Part shown: positions 50,529-59,813 of the stretch, piece after piece
Position numbering within the stretch: the first letter of the stretch is position 1
Layout: every line of letters starts with the position of its first letter
DNA from: JAHRAW01 sp965212085
GTDB taxonomy: Bacteria; Pseudomonadota; Gammaproteobacteria; Arenicellales; Poriferihabitantaceae
Direction: 5' to 3'
DNA length: 64,000 bases
Assembly: GCA_965212085.1 (NCBI GenBank)
Contig: OZ243042.1
Span: forward strand, 1,984,001 to 2,048,000
The notes under the pieces: model-generated
The model's input: only the letters and a program-made list of their open reading frames with translations
What the model was told of the DNA's origin: nothing
Databases searched by the model: none
Translations under genes and position numbers: made by a program

Positions 50529-51887
50529 TTGACCCAGGTTCACTACCACACCAAAGACCTCGCGTTTGACCGCAGTTGGATCAGCGACGCCGCGTTGCAG
50601 GTGGTTAGCGGCTTGCAGGAGGCCGGGTTTGACGGCTATTTGGTGGGCGGCTGCGTGCGCGATTTGCTGCTGCACCGGCGTCCCAAGGATTTCGACATCA
50701 CCACCGACGCCAGCCCGGAGCAGGTCAAGCAGCTGTTCCGGCGTTCGCGGATTATCGGCCGGCGTTTCAAAATCGTGCACGTGCGCTTTGGCCGGGAAAT
50801 CATCGAAGTGGCGACCTATCGCGCCAAACCGGGGGGCGCGCGAAAAGCCCGGGCGGGCGGGGTCGGTGGTGCCGCCGCGGGCCGCCGGCCGGTCTCCGAG
50901 AGCGGGCGGGTGGTGGATGACAACGTTTTCGGCACCATCGAGCAGGACGCCACGCGCCGGGATTTCACCATCAACTCGTTGTACTACGACCCAAACCGGG
51001 AGTTGGTGATGGACTTTCTCGGCGGCGTCAAAGACGCCCGCAAGAACGCCTTGCGCATGATCGGCGACGCCAGGGAGCGGTTCACCGAGGACCCGGTGCG
51101 AATGTTGCGGGCATTGCGCTTCCGGGCAAAACTCGGGCTTGTTTTGGATGGCGGGCTGGAGCCGGCCATCGCCGACTGCCTGGAGTTGCTCGAAGACGTG
51201 CCCGCGGCGCGCCTGTTTGATGAAGTGCTGAAAATGTTTCACCACGGCCACGCCGGCAAGAGTTGGGACGAGTTGCGCGATCACAACCTGGTGGAAAAAT
51301 TGTTTCCGATGACCGCGGCGGTGATCGCTGAGACTGATGCCGGCGGCAAGGCCGATGAAGAGTTGATCGAAATCGCCCTGAAAAATACCGACCAGCGCGT
51401 GCGCCAGGGCAAGCCGGTGATTGCGGCGTTCCTGTTCGCGGTGTTGTTGTGGCGGCCGTTCCGGCGGGAATTTGACCGCCGCTCGTCGGGGACGCCGTTC
51501 AACGAAGCGGTATGGGCGGCCGGGGACCGGGTGTTTGCCCGGCAATGCTCGCGCGTGGCGGTGCCGCGCCGGGTCAGTGGGGCGGTGGTGGAAATCTGGG
51601 AGATGCAGTTCTGGCTTGAAGCGCGCCGGCCCCGCGCGGTGCCGCGCATGCTGGAGAGCCGGCGGTTTCGCGCCGGATATGATTTTTTGACGCTGCGCCG
51701 GCGGACCGGCGAAGTGGATGAAGAACTGGTGCGCTGGTGGACCGACATTCAGGAATGTGGCCCGGAACAGCAGCAACGCCTGATCGAGAGTTTGCCCGCC
51801 CACAAAACGCCGGCGCGCCGCCGCCGCAAAAACAGCCGTGGCGCGGGGGATCTTTCTTCCGGAGCGAATGCCGGAAACGCCGGATAA
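50529..51887 (+). CDS. pcnB: Poly(A) polymerase I / CCA-adding-family nucleotidyltransferase
   Basis: About 452 residues from a TTG start (50529); the frame stays open upstream across the repeat and orphan HicB without coding value. Nucleotidyltransferase core: YLVGGCVRDLLLHRRPKDFDITTDA with the Asp-x-Asp-like pair, and RRSRIIGRRFKIVHVRFG, the pattern that marks poly(A) polymerases rather than CCA enzymes. RNA-binding neck and a basic C-terminus (RRRRKNSRG) follow. It adds 3' A tails that promote RNA turnover. An unusual Arg/Gly/Ala insert lies near residue 110. Confidence 0.9.
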   Translation: MTQVHYHTKDLAFDRSWISDAALQVVSGLQEAGFDGYLVGGCVRDLLLHRRPKDFDITTDASPEQVKQLFRRSRIIGRRFKIVHVRFGREIIEVATYRAKPGGARKARAGGVGGAAAGRRPVSESGRVVDDNVFGTIEQDATRRDFTINSLYYDPNRELVMDFLGGVKDARKNALRMIGDARERFTEDPVRMLRALRFRAKLGLVLDGGLEPAIADCLELLEDVPAARLFDEVLKMFHHGHAGKSWDELRDHNLVEKLFPMTAAVIAETDAGGKADEELIEIALKNTDQRVRQGKPVIAAFLFAVLLWRPFRREFDRRSSGTPFNEAVWAAGDRVFARQCSRVAVPRRVSGAVVEIWEMQFWLEARRPRAVPRMLESRRFRAGYDFLTLRRRTGEVDEELVRWWTDIQECGPEQQQRLIESLPAHKTPARRRRKNSRGAGDLSSGANAGNAG

Positions 51888-51892
51888 ATGTA

Positions 51893-52513
51893 ATGTCGCA
51901 GTATTTCAAAGCGCATCCCGATTCCCCCCAGCCGCGGCTCATCCGCCAGGCGGTGGAAATCATCCGCGCCGGCGGCGTCATCGCCTACCCCACCGATTCC
52001 AGTTACGCCCTGGGCTGCGCCATCGGCAACAAGGAAGCGATGCGGCGCATCCGCCGCATCCGCAAGGTTGGCGATGAACACAACTTTACCCTGGTGTGCA
52101 AAGACCTTTCCGAACTCAGCAACTACGCCCGCGTCAACAACGACACCTACCGCCTCCTGAAGCGCTTTACTCCGGGCCCTTATACCTTTATTCTCGCCGC
52201 CACCCGCGAAGTCCCCCGGCGTCTGCAACACCCGAAACGCCGCAGCATCGGCCTGCGGGTTCCCGACTACGCCATCGTGAGCGCCTTGCTCGCGCAACTG
52301 AACGAGCCGCTGATGAGTTCAACCCTGATCATGCCTGGCGAGGAACTGCCCCTCAACGACCCGGAGATCATCCGCGAACGGCTGGAGAACGCCGTCGAGT
52401 TGGTGATTGACGGCGGCCCCTGCGACTGGCAGCCCACCACGGTCATTGACGTGGTGTCCGGCGTGCCCGAAGTGCGCCGGGAAGGGAAAGGGGATATCGC
52501 GGCTTTCGTGTGA
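51893..52513 (+). CDS. YciO/TsaC/Sua5-family protein (L-threonylcarbamoyladenylate synthase-like)
   Basis: A 206-residue YrdC-fold protein: AGGVIAYPTDSSYALGCAIGN, RRIRRIRKVGDEHNFTLVCKDLSEL, PGPYTFILAATREVP and RRSIGLRVPDYAI. TsaC and Sua5 make the threonylcarbamoyl-AMP used for t6A; the sequence looks nearer the YciO branch, whose role is less certain. It follows pcnB by five bases and uses ATG 51893. tsaB is also in the window but not adjacent. Confidence 0.85.
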   Translation: MSQYFKAHPDSPQPRLIRQAVEIIRAGGVIAYPTDSSYALGCAIGNKEAMRRIRRIRKVGDEHNFTLVCKDLSELSNYARVNNDTYRLLKRFTPGPYTFILAATREVPRRLQHPKRRSIGLRVPDYAIVSALLAQLNEPLMSSTLIMPGEELPLNDPEIIRERLENAVELVIDGGPCDWQPTTVIDVVSGVPEVRREGKGDIAAFV

Positions 52514-52591
52514 AATGTGCATATGCTTTGACATCGCCAAACGATCATCACCAAACGACCCCACCAAACAACCATCAGGTGACCGGGACAA

Positions 52592-53839
52592 GTGACTGAC
52601 AAAAACCTTCCGAACAACCCGCCGAACCGCGAGCCGAACAACCGCGTCCTGTCCGGCATGCGCCCCACCGGGCGGCTGCACCTCGGCCACTATCACGGCG
52701 TGTTGAAAAACTGGGTGCGGCTGCAGGAGCAGGGTGACTACGAATGTTTTTATTTCGTCGCCGACTGGCATGCCTTGACGACTCATTACCAGCATCCCGA
52801 AACCATGGGCGAGCACGTGTGGGATATGGTCATAGACTGGCTGGCGGCGGGGGTGGACCCGGACAAGGCGACCTTGTTCATTCAGTCCCACGTGCCCGAA
52901 CACGCCGAGTTGCATCTGTTGCTGTCCATGGTGACGCCCCTCGGCTGGCTGGAGCGCGTGCCGAGTTTCAAGGAGCAGCAGCAACGGTTGCGGGAGGTTG
53001 ATCTCGCCACATATGGTTTTTTGGGTTATCCATTGTTGCAGTCCGCGGATATTCTGATGTATCGCGCCGGTCACGTTCCGGTGGGCGAGGATCAGGCACC
53101 CCACGTTGAACTGACCAGGGAAATCGCGCGGCGCTTCAACCACTTTTTTGGCCGTGGCGAGGGCTTTGAGCGGGAGGCCGCCGACGCCATCGCGCGCATG
53201 GGCAAGCAAGCCGCCAAAACCTACCGGCAACTTCGGCGGCGGTTCACCGAGCAGGGCGACCGGGACGCCCACGAACAGGCGCGGCGGTTGGTGCTGGCCG
53301 CGCAAAACCTCAACCAGCAGGACAAAGATCGCTTGCTGGGGTATCTGGAAGGGCGCGGGCGCGCGATTTTGCCGGAACCGCAGACCCTGCTCACCGAAAC
53401 CGCGAAAATGCCGGGACTCGACGGCCAAAAAATGTCAAAATCCTACGGCAATATCATCGCCCTGCGGGACGACCCCAAGCGGGTGGAGCAGGCCATCAAG
53501 GCCATGCCCACCGACCCCGCGCGGGTGCGGCTGACCGACCCCGGCGATCCGGACAAATGCCCGGTGTGGGATTTGCACCGGGTGTACAGTGATGGCGAGG
53601 TGCGCGACTGGGCGTCCGCCGGTTGCCGCGCCGCTTCGTTCGGTTGCCTGGAATGCAAGGGGCCGTTGATCGCCAGGGTACTGGAAGAGCAGACCGCGTT
53701 CCACGAGCGCGCCCGTGAATACGAAAACAACCCCGGCGAGGTGCGGCGGATGATCGAGGAAGGCAATGGCAAGGCGCGGCAAGCGGCGCGGGAAACCATG
53801 GACATCGTGCGCGCCGCGGTCGGCGCGGTTTATGAATGA
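52592..53839 (+). CDS. trpS: Tryptophanyl-tRNA synthetase
   Basis: A 415-residue class I synthetase starting with GTG. HIGH-like motif in GRLHLGHYHGVLKNW, KMSKS in GQKMSKSYGNII, and the tryptophan-pocket residues around YPLLQSADILMY. It is about 80 residues longer than the E. coli enzyme owing to an insert with many charged residues after the Rossmann domain (around residues 185-260), as in some beta/gammaproteobacteria. The end overlaps scpA by a few bases. Confidence 0.94.
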   Translation: MTDKNLPNNPPNREPNNRVLSGMRPTGRLHLGHYHGVLKNWVRLQEQGDYECFYFVADWHALTTHYQHPETMGEHVWDMVIDWLAAGVDPDKATLFIQSHVPEHAELHLLLSMVTPLGWLERVPSFKEQQQRLREVDLATYGFLGYPLLQSADILMYRAGHVPVGEDQAPHVELTREIARRFNHFFGRGEGFEREAADAIARMGKQAAKTYRQLRRRFTEQGDRDAHEQARRLVLAAQNLNQQDKDRLLGYLEGRGRAILPEPQTLLTETAKMPGLDGQKMSKSYGNIIALRDDPKRVEQAIKAMPTDPARVRLTDPGDPDKCPVWDLHRVYSDGEVRDWASAGCRAASFGCLECKGPLIARVLEEQTAFHERAREYENNPGEVRRMIEEGNGKARQAARETMDIVRAAVGAVYE

Positions 53840-54725
53840 TGAACACGCGAATCAGGCCAATCACACGAGATCACCAATGAACGAAATCACCCACGAGGAA
53901 CAACGCGCACAACCCGGCGCGGACCAATCGGAACCGCCCGCGCCCGCGCCGGTGCTGGTCAACGGCGAGAAGTGGGACAAGTGGCCCGAAGATTTGTACA
54001 TCCCGCCGGATGCGCTGGAGGTTTTTCTGGAGACCTTTCAGGGGCCGCTGGATTTGCTCTTGTACCTGATCCGCCGGCAGAACCTGGATATTCTCGACAT
54101 CCCGGTGGCGCGCATCACCCGGCAGTATATGGACTACGTTGAACTGATGCGCCATTTCCGCCTCGACCTGGCGGCGGAATACCTGGTGATGGCGGCCATG
54201 CTGGCGGAAATAAAATCCCGGATGTTGCTGCCGAGGCCGGGCGGGGATGACGACGAGGATGGCGAAGATCCGCGCGCGATGCTGGTGCGGCGGTTGCAGG
54301 AATACGAACGCTTCAGCCAGGCGGCCCAGGGTCTTGACGCGCTGCCGAGGCTGGAGCGCGAACTGTATTTGGTGGCCGCGGGTTTTGATCAACCCGAGCC
54401 GGTCAAGCTCGAAGCCACGGCTTCCCTCAACGACCTGATGGTGGCGTTCCGCGAGGTGCTCGACCGCACCGAGCAATACAAACACTGGCGCGTGGGCCGC
54501 GAGACGCTGACCGTGCGGGACAAAATGACGCGGATTCTTGAACACATTCAGGCCAACCGTTTCATGCGCTTCGAGGATTTGCTGAGCGTTGACGAAGGCA
54601 AGCTGGGGCTGGTGGTGAGTTTCATGGCGATCCTTGAACTGGTGCGCGACAACCTGCTGGTGGTGGTGCAGAACGAGCCGTTTGCGCCCATTCACCTGAA
54701 GAGCGTTGAAGGCGAGCGGGCATAA
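53832..54725 (+). CDS. scpA: Chromosome segregation and condensation protein ScpA
   Basis: About 297 residues, kleisin of the SMC-ScpAB complex. FQGPLDLLLYLIRRQNLDILDIPVARITRQYMDYV marks the N-terminal SMC-neck domain; the C-terminal winged helix is VDEGKLGLVVSFMAILELVRDNLL. A 50-residue Glu/Pro-rich tail precedes it. ATG 53832 overlaps the trpS stop; ATG 53877 is an alternative. scpB follows after 25 bases. Confidence 0.93.
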   Translation: MNDEHANQANHTRSPMNEITHEEQRAQPGADQSEPPAPAPVLVNGEKWDKWPEDLYIPPDALEVFLETFQGPLDLLLYLIRRQNLDILDIPVARITRQYMDYVELMRHFRLDLAAEYLVMAAMLAEIKSRMLLPRPGGDDDEDGEDPRAMLVRRLQEYERFSQAAQGLDALPRLERELYLVAAGFDQPEPVKLEATASLNDLMVAFREVLDRTEQYKHWRVGRETLTVRDKMTRILEHIQANRFMRFEDLLSVDEGKLGLVVSFMAILELVRDNLLVVVQNEPFAPIHLKSVEGERA

Positions 54726-54750
54726 ATGTTGTCGATAAACTTTTATAAAA

Positions 54751-55500
54751 ATGTCCGCTGAACTAAAAAAAATCATTGAGGCGGTGCTGCTGGTATCGGA
54801 TGCGCCGCTCAGCGTGGCGCGGATTCAGGGCTTGTTCGCGGACGGCTCGCAACCCTCCGCCGACGAGGTCAGGGAGGCCATCGGGCAACTGCAGCAGGAA
54901 TGTGATGCGCGCGGCGTGGAGCTTCGAAAAACCGGCAACGCCTACCGCTATCACTCGCGCCCCAAATACGCCGACTGGATTCGCAAGTTGCACGCGACCC
55001 GCCCGCCGCGATTGTCCCGCGCGTTGCTGGAGACCCTCGCCATCATCGCCTACCGCCAGCCGGTTACTCGCGGCGACATCGAAAACATTCGCGGCGTGGG
55101 CGTGACCACGGAAATCATGCGGCGGCTGCTGGAACGCGAATGGATCAAGGAAGCCGGCGTCCGCGACCTGCCCGGTCATCCGGCGTTGTTTGCCACCACT
55201 CCCGAATTCCTTTCCTACTTCAACCTTGAATCCTTGAAAGATTTGCCGCCGCTGCCCGAACAGCGCGAACTCGGCGTGATCGCCGGCGAAGTCGCCGGGG
55301 AGACCAACACGCCGTTTCCGCCGGAGTTGTTGGCCGGCCTGCGGGGTTCGGTGGATAGCGGAAATGAGGATGAAGCGGATGCGGCAGATGACGCAGATGA
55401 AGCAGATGCGGAACGCGGCGATGGAGAGGACGCCGATGCCGAAACGGCGCCGGAAGAAATCGTGCCGGAAGAAATCGAGCGCGCGCCGACCGAATCCTGA
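54751..55500 (+). CDS. scpB: Segregation and condensation protein ScpB
   Basis: A 249-residue protein with two winged helices (KKIIEAVLLVSDAPLSVARIQGLF; SRALLETLAIIAYRQPVTRGDIENIRGVG). The dimeric ScpB binds ScpA on the SMC ring. The last 60 residues are an acidic low-complexity tail (DEADAADDADEADAERG), encoded by GATGCGGCAGATG-type repeats. Its TGA overlaps the rluB ATG by one base. Confidence 0.93.
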   Translation: MSAELKKIIEAVLLVSDAPLSVARIQGLFADGSQPSADEVREAIGQLQQECDARGVELRKTGNAYRYHSRPKYADWIRKLHATRPPRLSRALLETLAIIAYRQPVTRGDIENIRGVGVTTEIMRRLLEREWIKEAGVRDLPGHPALFATTPEFLSYFNLESLKDLPPLPEQRELGVIAGEVAGETNTPFPPELLAGLRGSVDSGNEDEADAADDADEADAERGDGEDADAETAPEEIVPEEIERAPTES

Positions 55501-56381
55501 TGGCCAAATCGTCGGTGCCATCGCCGGTGCCGGCGGGGGAGCGGCTGCACAAGCGCCTCGCTGATTTGGGCGTGGAGTCGCGGCGCACCATCGAGCGCTG
55601 GATCGAGCAGGGAAAAATCACGGTCAACGGCCGGGTCGCGCAGCTCGGCGAGCGGGTCGGCCCCGGCGACCGCATCACCGTGGACGGCCGCCCGCTGCGC
55701 GTAAAGCCCGGCCCCGCGTCCCGGCGGCGCGTCCTTCTCTACAACAAACCCGAAGGCGAAATCAGCACCCGCAAGGATCCGCGCGACCGCCCCACGGTGT
55801 ATCGAAACCTGCCCAAACTCAAAGGCGAACGCTGGGTGGCGGTGGGGCGCCTCGACATCAACACCCGCGGCTTGCTTTTGTTCACCAACGACGGCGAACT
55901 CGCCAACCGCCTGATGCACCCGAGCTTCGGCGTGGAAAGGGAATACCTGTGCCGGGTCTATGGGCGGGTGAGCGCGGACGCCGTGCAACGCCTGGAAGCG
56001 GGGGTGATGCTGGATCGCAGGCGCGTCCGGTTTCAGCGCGTGCGCCGACAGCGGGGGCAGGGGGGGCAGAGTGGGAAAGCCGATAGCCCCGGCAGGAACA
56101 GCTGGTATTCGGTGGTGGTCGGTGAGGGCCGCTACCGCGAGGTGCGGCGGATGTGGGAGGCGGTGGGCTGCCGGCTGAGCCGCTTGATCCGGGTGCGCTA
56201 TGGCGGCGTGGTCCTGCCGAAAACCTTGAAGCCGGGGCAGTGGCGGGAGTTGAAACCGGCGGCGGTTTCCGGGCTGCTGCGGTCGGAAGAACCGCCGCCG
56301 GCGGATGAAAAGCCGCCCGGCAAGGGGCGCAAAACTAGTTCATCAACCCGTAAAAAGGAATCACCAGCGCCGCGTAAATGA
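55500..56381 (+). CDS. rluB: 23S rRNA pseudouridine synthase RluB family
   Basis: A 293-residue RsuA/RluB-type enzyme. An S4 RNA-binding domain (LHKRLADLGVESRRTIERWIEQGKITVNG) is followed by the synthase domain with catalytic Asp in VGRLDINTRGLLLFTNDG and LTN-like VVVGEGRYREVRRMWEAVG. It modifies U2605-type sites of 23S rRNA. The basic C-terminal tail overlaps the convergent permease gene by 47 bases. The scpA-scpB-rluB order is standard. Confidence 0.93.
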   Translation: MAKSSVPSPVPAGERLHKRLADLGVESRRTIERWIEQGKITVNGRVAQLGERVGPGDRITVDGRPLRVKPGPASRRRVLLYNKPEGEISTRKDPRDRPTVYRNLPKLKGERWVAVGRLDINTRGLLLFTNDGELANRLMHPSFGVEREYLCRVYGRVSADAVQRLEAGVMLDRRRVRFQRVRRQRGQGGQSGKADSPGRNSWYSVVVGEGRYREVRRMWEAVGCRLSRLIRVRYGGVVLPKTLKPGQWRELKPAAVSGLLRSEEPPPADEKPPGKGRKTSSSTRKKESPAPRK

Positions 56382-57834
56382 ACGGCGCGTACATCAGGGT
56401 GCGCCGCACCAGCCAGGTTTGTTGGGACTGAACGCTTTCGTTGTCATCGGTTTTGGCGATGTTGGCGATGGACAGCGCGAGCAGGATGATGGGAAGCGAC
56501 ATAAAAACCGCGTGCCCGGCGCTGCTGTTTTGCAACGCGGCAAAGAGCAGTTGCCGGTCAAAATAACTTCCGGTCTCGCTCTGCAGCGACATGAAAAGCG
56601 CGTTGCCGCCGACGTTGGAGCCGGTGGTATAGCCGCTCAGCAACCCAAGCAAGGGCGCGATGAAAGTGATTTCCGACGGTTGCAGGTTGATGAGCCGCGA
56701 GGCGATGTCCTGGAATATCCCGCTGGCGCGGTGGAGCTGGGCAAAAACCACGAACATCATGATGCCCGCCACCGGATACACGGAGCGTTTGAGGCCGTGC
56801 TGGAAAGCGTGAAAATGACGCCGGTATTTTTTCGAGAAAGCGAATAGGCATAACACGGTCAGAAAAATGAACACGCCGGGGCTGGTGAAAACAAACAGTT
56901 TGACGTTTTGGTTTTCGATGCTGAAAAGGTTTTGCAACGCTTCGTAGACGAACGTTATTCTGGACAGGCCGATCAAGGCGATCAGCAACAGGTAGGGTGC
57001 GAACAAATGGAGCAAGGATGGCCGGGTGTAGATAAACCCGGACAGCAAACTCCTGCCGCTGCGCAACAGTTCAAAGAGCAATATCAGCAAGGTGGTGGTC
57101 AACCCGGCGTAGACGCCGGCGAGTTCCGCCGTGGCGAAGGCGTTGTAAAAAACCAGGCAGCCCGACAAAACGATGCCCGACAGCAGCGGATAGAGCAAAC
57201 CGGAATATGCTTTTGCGCTGCCTTCGCCTTCGCGGCAAATCAGAAAGATCAAAAAACCGATGGTCGGAAAAACCGCGAAGCTGGTTACGCTGGTCATCAC
57301 CGCCAGCCGTTCGAAAGGCAGCCCGGCGATTTGCGAGCCGATCAGGGTGGCGAGCGCCAGCGTTCCCCAGGGCATGATGTTCATGCCCAGCAAAGACAAA
57401 ATCAGCGCCTTTCGCAGGCTGAACAACTGCGCCAGAACCGGGACGGTGAAAAACAAGGAAACCCCGAACCCGGTCATGGACTCGAGCGCGGGCGCGACGC
57501 CGAGGACGATGACCGACGCCATTTTTACCGGCGGCAGTTTTATGGTTTCGATGCGCGCGCCGATTTCCTTGATGACGCCCGACGCTTGCAGCAGCACGTT
57601 GAGGATCTGGCCGGGGATGATTACCAGCGCCACGGAACAGGTCAGGATGAATACGATGGGCAAGTCCGTGATGATGACGGAATCAATGTTGAGCGCGTAC
57701 CGGTCGCCGTAAAAAATCACCGCCAGCACCGCCAGGCTTCCGATGATGGAGCTGACGATGGCGCCCCTTTTCAGAAGCAGTGAGGCCATCAGCGCGATCA
57801 GGGGCAGGGATGGGAAAAGGATGTTGTTCATCAA
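56335..57834 (-). CDS. L-lactate permease-like transporter
   Basis: A 499-residue integral-membrane protein with about 12-14 helices. The APALESMTGFGVSLFFTVPVLAQLF and SGYTTGSNVGGNALFMSLQSETG motifs are those of the LctP/LldP lactate permease family. It likely imports lactate or a related hydroxy acid. The 3' end overlaps rluB by 47 bases on the other strand. No lactate dehydrogenase genes adjoin it, so the substrate is open. Confidence 0.82.
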   Translation of the reverse strand: MMNNILFPSLPLIALMASLLLKRGAIVSSIIGSLAVLAVIFYGDRYALNIDSVIITDLPIVFILTCSVALVIIPGQILNVLLQASGVIKEIGARIETIKLPPVKMASVIVLGVAPALESMTGFGVSLFFTVPVLAQLFSLRKALILSLLGMNIMPWGTLALATLIGSQIAGLPFERLAVMTSVTSFAVFPTIGFLIFLICREGEGSAKAYSGLLYPLLSGIVLSGCLVFYNAFATAELAGVYAGLTTTLLILLFELLRSGRSLLSGFIYTRPSLLHLFAPYLLLIALIGLSRITFVYEALQNLFSIENQNVKLFVFTSPGVFIFLTVLCLFAFSKKYRRHFHAFQHGLKRSVYPVAGIMMFVVFAQLHRASGIFQDIASRLINLQPSEITFIAPLLGLLSGYTTGSNVGGNALFMSLQSETGSYFDRQLLFAALQNSSAGHAVFMSLPIILLALSIANIAKTDDNESVQSQQTWLVRRTLMYAPFIYAALVIPFYGLMN

Positions 57835-57897
57835 GTCTTACGAGTTGGTTTATGACGCGGGATGATTGTATAGGTTCACTAATTCACTGACAAATGC

Positions 57898-57921
57898 GGA
57901 CAGGTCGTGACCTGTCCCTAC
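57898..57921 (-). repeat. GTAG-headed REP palindrome
   Basis: Minus-strand GTAGGGACAGGTCACGACC with matching arm; one mismatch at the centre relative to the other copies. Confidence 0.75.
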
Positions 57922-57934
57922 TTACGCCTCTGCC

Positions 57935-58014
57935 GTTATTCCCGAGCGTTAGTGTCCGTTGCCGCGCAAGCGGCTTACGGACACTTGCGTACTCGGGAAT
58001 CCAGTCGAACTGAT
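57935..58014 (+). repeat. Intergenic palindromic repeat, type A
   Basis: ATTCCCGAGCGTTAGTGTCC arm, GCCGCGCAAGCGGC inner stem and a GGACACTTGCGTACTCGGGA return arm, the fullest copy in the window. Confidence 0.85.
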
Positions 58015-58027
58015 GCCGGCGGTTGGG

Positions 58028-58195
58028 ACGCGTGACGCGCATTTGCGGGGGGGGGGGGGAGACCCCCCGCGCCCCCCTTTGCGGCGCGGGGAAACTCCTG
58101 TTTCCAGCGCCGCGCGCACATCCCTGTGCGCGACAGTCCGGCTATCGCCGGACCAAAAAAGCTGTTTTCTATCGTTCGGGAATGACGGCAGAGGT
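58028..58195 (-). repeat. Composite intergenic repeat, inverted copy
   Basis: Read on the minus strand it repeats the order of 45107-45300 (half of the type B repeat, GATAGCC stem, GCGC stems, GGAAACAGGAGTTTCC stem, G/C-run block) at roughly 90 percent identity by eye. It includes a run of 13 G bases (58048-58060). Confidence 0.8.
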
Positions 58196-58220
58196 GATGC
58201 GGAAATTCAGCGTCCAATCG

Positions 58221-58245
58221 GGGACAGGTCGCGACCTGTCCCTAC
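58221..58245 (-). repeat. GTAG-headed REP palindrome
   Basis: Minus-strand GTAGGGACAGGTCGCGACC with an 11-base perfect arm pair. Beside it, 58273-58322 repeats, inverted, the ATACCCGCAAAT..ACACCGAGG segment at 44990-45036. Confidence 0.8.
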
Positions 58246-58323
58246 GCCCACCCCCGCCGAACCAGATGAAACTGGATACCCGCAAATGCAGGTATAACAC
58301 CGAGGGCGTGGCAACAACTCTGC

Positions 58324-58396
58324 CGTCATTCCCGAGCGTTAGTGTCCGTTGCCGCGTTAGCGGTTTACGGACACTTGGCGCTCTCGGGAATCCAGC
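58324..58396 (+). repeat. Intergenic palindromic repeat, type A
   Basis: Close to the copy at 57935 but with GCCGCGTTAGCGG at its core. Part of the 718-base gap 57835-58552, which is almost wholly repeats. Confidence 0.85.
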
Positions 58397-58425
58397 GCCA
58401 CACGACCCACCGGCGGTTTAGTCTC

Positions 58426-58494
58426 TGGATTCCCGAATGCGATGAAAAATATGGTCGCTGGCGCTCCCTGTTTTTCTATCGTTCGGGAATGACG
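58426..58494 (-). repeat. Intergenic palindromic repeat, type B
   Basis: Inverted copy of the element at 40560 (CTATCGTTCGGGAATGAC end at 58477-58494). It lies about 65 bases upstream of the ammonia-lyase start. Confidence 0.85.
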
Positions 58495-58558
58495 GGGGGG
58501 TCATACTGTCAGTGAACTTCTGCAATCGCGACGATGCGGGTGGTATAGTCCCTTGCCA

Positions 58559-59791
58559 ATGAACAGACAAATCTTTGCATGCGCAAGCGTCGGTCACCAT
58601 GCCAACGCCCACCACGCCGGTGCGCTTCGTTACCCGGCGGCGTTGCGGCGGCATTTCAGCCTCGCGGCCAGCTTTGATGCGCTCCGCGAAATTGCTACGT
58701 GGCCGGGCTACCGGCAAACAAACCTCGCCCGCTTGAACGATCTGGCGGCGCAGTTCGGTTTGGGCGCGATCTACTACAAGGACGAATCCGGCCGCTTCGG
58801 ACTCGGCAGCTTCAAGGCCCTGGGCGGAGCCTACGCGGTATTGCGTTTGCTCCAGCAAAAAATCCTCGCGCAAACCGGCGCGCATGCAACGGCGCGGGAC
58901 CTTGAGGCGGGAGCGTTCGGCGAACTGGCCGCCGCCGTTACCGTGGTGACCGCAACCGACGGCAACCACGGCCGTTCCGTGGCCTGGGGTGCCGGCCGGT
59001 TTGGATGCCGTTGCCGCATCTACATCCACGCCGGGGTCAGCGAACGCCGCGCAGCGGCGATGCGGGAACTGGGCGCCGAAGTGATTCGCATCAGTGGTAA
59101 CTACGATGAATCGGTGCGCCGGGCGGCCACCGACGCCGGCGCCGGCGATAATGATTGGCACGTGGTCTCGGACACTTCCTACCCCGGCTACGCCGACTTG
59201 CCGGCCACGGTGATGGCCGGTTACAGCGTGATGATGGAGGAAATCCTGGGGGACAACAGGGGGAAAGACATGCCGCAGTTGCCGGGCGACGTTCGCCTGA
59301 CCCACGTCTTCGTTCAAGGCGGCGTCGGCGGGCTGGCGGCGTCGGTGGCGGCGTGGCTGTGGGAGAAGCTGGGCGTTGACCGCCCGCGGTTTATCGTCGT
59401 CGAGCCGCAACTCGCCGACTGCTTGTTTCAAAGCGCGGTCAACAACCGCGCCACCGAAGTGCGCATCACCCGCGAAACCATCATGGCGGGCCTGTCCTGC
59501 GGCGAGGTGTCGCAGTTGGCGTGGGAGGTGCTGTCCCCGGCGGCGGACGATTTCCTCACCATCACCGATGACCTGGTCGCGCCGGTCATGGCAATGCTGG
59601 CCCACGGCGAAGGCGCCATCGAAGCGGGGGAATCGGCGGTGGCGGGTCTCGCCGGTTGTCTGGCGGCGTGCGCGAGTCCCGAACTGAAAGCCGGTCTTGG
59701 GTTGAACGAGCGCAGCCGCGTACTGGTGCTGGGAACCGAAGGGGCGACCGACCGGGAAATCTACGACGCCATCATCAACCGGGAAACTTGA
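58559..59791 (+). CDS. Diaminopropionate ammonia-lyase-like PLP enzyme
   Basis: About 410 residues of fold-type II PLP enzymes. The cofactor lysine is in RFGLGSFKALGGAYAVL; TATDGNHGRSVAWGAGRFG and SDTSYPGYADLPATVMAGYSVMMEE match diaminopropionate ammonia-lyase (DpaL/YgeX) closely, and FVQGGVGGLAASVAAWLWE follows. DpaL converts 2,3-diaminopropionate to pyruvate and ammonia. A TTG two codons upstream is an alternative start. It stands alone after the repeat-filled gap. Confidence 0.85.
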   Translation: MNRQIFACASVGHHANAHHAGALRYPAALRRHFSLAASFDALREIATWPGYRQTNLARLNDLAAQFGLGAIYYKDESGRFGLGSFKALGGAYAVLRLLQQKILAQTGAHATARDLEAGAFGELAAAVTVVTATDGNHGRSVAWGAGRFGCRCRIYIHAGVSERRAAAMRELGAEVIRISGNYDESVRRAATDAGAGDNDWHVVSDTSYPGYADLPATVMAGYSVMMEEILGDNRGKDMPQLPGDVRLTHVFVQGGVGGLAASVAAWLWEKLGVDRPRFIVVEPQLADCLFQSAVNNRATEVRITRETIMAGLSCGEVSQLAWEVLSPAADDFLTITDDLVAPVMAMLAHGEGAIEAGESAVAGLAGCLAACASPELKAGLGLNERSRVLVLGTEGATDREIYDAIINRET

Positions 59792-59813
59792 TGCGAGCGG
59801 TTGCCGTCAAATC

